A stretch of DNA of 64,000 nucleotides from CAIKZY01 sp044374195 (GTDB lineage Bacteria > Actinomycetota > Actinomycetes > S36-B12), in NCBI GenBank assembly GCA_044374195.1, contig JBILOY010000002.1, positions 93,924-157,923 of the forward strand, written 5' to 3'. The position numbers were made by a program, and so were the translations under genes. The notes beneath the pieces are model-generated. The model was not told the DNA's origin. It did no database searches and saw only the letters and a list, made by a program, of their open reading frames with translations. Below are positions 61,170 through 64,000 of the stretch, in pieces. How positions within the stretch are numbered: the stretch's first letter is position 1; each line of letters opens with the position of its first letter.

Positions 61170-61961
61170 CTAACGAAGGGCGTCGAAAGGAGCGCGCGCG
61201 AACGCAAGTGCCTCGGCGAGATCGGCCACCCGCTCTTCGCGCGATGAGCAACCGCGGGTAGAGACCTCCACGATGATCGCCCCGCCGAACTCCGCCTCGA
61301 CCAGGTAGTCGAGTACCTCAGCTACGGGCTGGTTTCCGCGTCCGGGCACGAGATGCTCATCGCGCGCCGAACCGCTGCCGTCTGCGAGATGGATATGCGC
61401 AAGCCGACTTCCGAGATCATGGGCCATCAGCAGCGGATCCGTGCGCGAGACGGCGGTGTGCGAGAAGTCGAGAGTCGTATGCGGGTAGTCGTCGTCGCGA
61501 ACATCCCAACTTGGCGCGTAGGCCGCGAGTTCGCGCCCAGCTGCACGCCACGGGAACATGTTCTCAACTGCGAAGCGCACATCGGTCTCATCGGACATCC
61601 GCTGCAGACCCGAGACAAATTCGCGTGCGTAACCACGCTGCCACCGGAAGGGCGGGTGCACCACCACGGTGCTCGCGCCCAGCAGCTCGGCAACATCCTT
61701 CGCCCGCTGCAGCTTGCCCCACGGCTCGGTGCCCCAGACTCGCTGCGTGACAAGTAGGCACGGTGCGTGGATGGAAATGACCGGAACCTGATAGTGATCG
61801 ACGAGGGAGCGCAGTGCGACGGAATCCTGACTCGTCGCATCGGTTCCGACCATGACCTCAATGCCGTCGTAGCCGAGAGCCACAGCGATCTCGAAGGCCG
61901 CCGCGGTCGACTCGGGATACACCGAGGAGGTTGACAGTCCGACAAGGGGGCGAGTGATCAC
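61170..61961 (-). CDS. Sugar phosphate isomerase/epimerase-like TIM-barrel protein
   Basis: 263 aa from GTG 61961, which overlaps the ATPase stop (GTGA). AP endonuclease 2/xylose isomerase-like barrel: LVGLSTSSVYPESTAAAFEI, LGYDGIEVMVG, SIHAPCLL, VVVHPPFRW, FAVENMFPW, TTLDFSHTAVS, LAHIHLADGSGSARDEHLVP, IIVEVST: His, Glu, Asp metal ligands preserved. Reaction unknown; conserved two to three genes from proC in mycobacteria. Confidence 0.87.
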   Translation of the reverse strand: MITRPLVGLSTSSVYPESTAAAFEIAVALGYDGIEVMVGTDATSQDSVALRSLVDHYQVPVISIHAPCLLVTQRVWGTEPWGKLQRAKDVAELLGASTVVVHPPFRWQRGYAREFVSGLQRMSDETDVRFAVENMFPWRAAGRELAAYAPSWDVRDDDYPHTTLDFSHTAVSRTDPLLMAHDLGSRLAHIHLADGSGSARDEHLVPGRGNQPVAEVLDYLVEAEFGGAIIVEVSTRGCSSREERVADLAEALAFARAPFDALR

Positions 61962-64000
61962 GCCTTGCGCCAGCGATCGGTGACGATAACGGCGACCCAC
62001 ACAAGCGCTGCGCCAACCAGACCGCTGACGATCGCCACGAACGAGTACTTCTCAGGCGCGAGGCTGAGGGCAAAGAAGTTCGAGAGCCAAGGGATAAAGA
62101 GCACGGCGAGGAACATCACGATCATCAGCGCCACGATTCCGAGCCTGATCCAATTCAGTGGTCGTGCCGATTGCAACAGCACCGCTGTCGTGACGATGAA
62201 CAAGGTAACCGTGGCGGCGCTCTGGGCGCTGCCCACTGGCTCGCCCAGCCGCAATGCCCAGAAGTAACTGAGTAGCGCTGCGGCGGCGGCGATCACTCCC
62301 GCAGGTGCGGAGAACAGGAGTACTCGGCGGAAGAAACCCGGCCGGAAACGCTCGGTGTTGGGCATGAGCGCGAGGAAGAATCCCGGAATACCGATTGTCA
62401 ACGCGCCGATCACCGAAAGATGCCGTGGCAGGAACGGGAATTCGAAGGCGAAGATCCCGACCATTATAGAGATGATCATGGCGTAGAACGACTTCGTCAG
62501 GAACACATCGGAGACGCGCTCGATATTGCCAAGTACCCGCCGTCCTTCGGCGACGACACTCGGCATCACCGACCAGCGATCATTAAGCAGAACCAACTGT
62601 GCAACTGCGCGCGTCGCACCGCTACCGGAGCCCATTGCGATGCCGAGATCGGCATTCTTTAGGGCAAGTACGTCATTGACACCGTCTCCCGTCATCGCGA
62701 CAGTGGAGCCTCGCAAATGCAGTGCATCGACCATGGATTGCTTCTGCAGCGGCGTAACTCGGCCGAAGACCGACTGCGTCTGCATGACCTCGGCCATGCC
62801 CTCGAGATCGGCCGGTAGATCGCGAGCGTCGTAAGGATGATCGGCGCCAGGGATGCCTGCCTCGCGAGCAATGGCACCCACGGTTGCGGGGTTGTCACCG
62901 GAGATCACGTTGATGTGAACTCCCTGGGCAAGGAAGTACTCGACAGTCTCGGCAGCATCCGCACGCAGTCGCTGGTCGATGACCACCAGCGCAGCAGGAG
63001 TCACGGCCCCGGGGCCATTCTCGGCCGAAGGCTCGCCGATTGCGCGCGCCAGAAGCAAGACGCGCGCGCCATCCGCAGCGATGCCATCAGACCGCGTGCG
63101 CAGCGGATCGGTGTCCGGCAGCAGCATCTCGGGAGCGCCGATGACCCAGGCACCGTGATCAGCGAAAGTCGCTGACGACCACTTACGCGCACTCGAGAAC
63201 GGCACGTTGGCGGAACATTCCCATCCGACAACCGGATACTCCTCAGCGATGGCCTGGAGGGTTGGATTCGGGCTCGACTCAGCAGCCGCGAGCGAGCTGA
63301 GGGCCGAGTCGATCGGCGCACTTGTATCTAGCGCGATCACCTCGCGCACTCGCATCCCGGGCTCCGTCAAGGTTCCGGTCTTGTCCACGCAGATGGTGTC
63401 GACCCGGGCGAGCACCTCGACCGCGGGCAAGTCCTGAACGAGGACCTTCTTGCCAGCAAGGCGAATGACGGCGATGGCCATCGCAATGCTGGTGAGGAGC
63501 ACGAGGCCCTCCGGGACCATCGTCACGACGCCGGCAATAGTTCCGCGGATTGCTGCATCAAAGGGAATCTGCGCGCGGAAGACCTGGGAGACGAACAGCA
63601 GCAGCCCGACGGGGAGCAAGAGGTAAGAGATGATCCGGATGAATCGATTGAGTGAATCGCGTAGCTCTGAGTTCGTCAGATGGAATTGCTTCGCCTGCTC
63701 GGTGAGCCCGGCCGCGAACGAGTCACGACCGATACGCGTGGCTTGATACGAGCCCGAACCCGCAACCACGAATGATCCCGACATCGCCTGATCGCCGGCG
63801 ACCTTGTCGACCGGATCCGCCTCACCAGTGAGCAGGCTCTCGTCGATCTCGAGTCCGTCGCAGGAAAGGACCACGCCGTCGACTACGAGTTGATCACCAG
63901 TCGAGATGAGGATGACGTCATCGAGCACGATGTCGACGGCACTGACCTCGACATCGATGCCATCGCGGCGCACAGTGGGCTTGGCCTCGCCGAGAACTGC
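61958..64000 (-). CDS. P-type cation-transporting ATPase, CtpE-like (N-terminus beyond right edge)
   Basis: 680 C-terminal residues visible; the frame stays open to base 64000 and the first part (first membrane helices) lies outside. Actuator domain LLTGEADPVDKV (TGE), MVPEGLVLLTSIAMAIAVIR in helix 4, phosphorylation motif DKTGTLTEPG, hinge TGDGVNDVLALKNADLGIAM. Helix 4 has PEGL instead of CPC or SPC, so not a heavy-metal pump. The pattern VPEGLVLLTS resembles mycobacterial CtpE (calcium uptake). Six C-terminal helices visible. Substrate inferred. Confidence 0.88.
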   Translation of the reverse strand, partial: AVLGEAKPTVRRDGIDVEVSAVDIVLDDVILISTGDQLVVDGVVLSCDGLEIDESLLTGEADPVDKVAGDQAMSGSFVVAGSGSYQATRIGRDSFAAGLTEQAKQFHLTNSELRDSLNRFIRIISYLLLPVGLLLFVSQVFRAQIPFDAAIRGTIAGVVTMVPEGLVLLTSIAMAIAVIRLAGKKVLVQDLPAVEVLARVDTICVDKTGTLTEPGMRVREVIALDTSAPIDSALSSLAAAESSPNPTLQAIAEEYPVVGWECSANVPFSSARKWSSATFADHGAWVIGAPEMLLPDTDPLRTRSDGIAADGARVLLLARAIGEPSAENGPGAVTPAALVVIDQRLRADAAETVEYFLAQGVHINVISGDNPATVGAIAREAGIPGADHPYDARDLPADLEGMAEVMQTQSVFGRVTPLQKQSMVDALHLRGSTVAMTGDGVNDVLALKNADLGIAMGSGSGATRAVAQLVLLNDRWSVMPSVVAEGRRVLGNIERVSDVFLTKSFYAMIISIMVGIFAFEFPFLPRHLSVIGALTIGIPGFFLALMPNTERFRPGFFRRVLLFSAPAGVIAAAAALLSYFWALRLGEPVGSAQSAATVTLFIVTTAVLLQSARPLNWIRLGIVALMIVMFLAVLFIPWLSNFFALSLAPEKYSFVAIVSGLVGAALVWVAVIVTDRWRKA

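Overview
The window is a high-GC, gene-dense stretch of an actinobacterial (Actinomycetota) chromosome. Four things point there: the gene order rpmG-hadA-hadB-murB-aspC-trnW-secE-nusG-rplK-rplA, the 32-residue ribosomal protein bS22 beside an excisionase-type HTH gene and proC, menaquinone rather than ubiquinone genes, and a Rex repressor gene. Genes are packed with 1-4 bp ATGA/TGATG overlaps and several convergent pairs overlap at their 3' ends, as in compact (perhaps aquatic, streamlined) actinobacteria; the exact lineage is inference. I saw no phage, IS element, CRISPR array or secondary-metabolite cluster.

Layout. 1-16.4 kb, mostly minus strand: rpoB (cut by the left edge), rplL, rplJ with an L10 leader, a complete branched-chain amino acid/amide-type ABC operon (livG-F-H-M-K) lying between rplJ and rplA, then rplA, rplK, nusG, secE, tRNA-Trp, aspC (plus), murB, a glycosyltransferase-like gene, hadB, hadA, rpmG, tRNA-Met and tRNA-Thr. 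16.4-23.5 kb: an SDR oxidoreductase, a repeat-rich spacer, tRNA-Tyr, yajQ, a three-gene nuoB/nuoC/nuoI-like mini-module, the divergent korAB 2-oxoacid:ferredoxin oxidoreductase and a RarD-type transporter. 23.5-40 kb: polyprenyl diphosphate synthase and a complete 14-gene nuoA-N operon for respiratory complex I. 40-48 kb: menaquinone genes menG, F, D, C, B, E, A. 48-55.7 kb: an apparent rex-hemD-pgm-tlpA-ccdA-resB-ccsB operon (redox sensing, tetrapyrrole synthesis, System II cytochrome c maturation) preceded by a glutaredoxin-like gene. 55.7-64 kb: HAD phosphatase, acyltransferase, epimerase, bS22, HTH protein, proC, a proline-dehydrogenase-like remnant, TetR, a TIM-barrel protein and a P-type ATPase cut by the right edge.

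How it fits together. The middle 40 kb is an aerobic respiration block: complex I, the quinone (ring, prenyl tail, C-methylation), cytochrome c maturation and part of the tetrapyrrole pathway. A strong Rex-type operator (TGTGAA-N4-TTCACG) lies just downstream of a possible nuoA -10 element, and a weaker candidate lies upstream of rex, so NADH/NAD sensing probably ties the block together. The most unusual elements are the orphan NuoB/C/I-like module divergent from korAB, the four 45-bp in-frame repeats inside livM, the rex operon that carries hemD and the ccs genes but lacks hemA and hemC, and the CysS-like/glycosyltransferase fusion next to murB.
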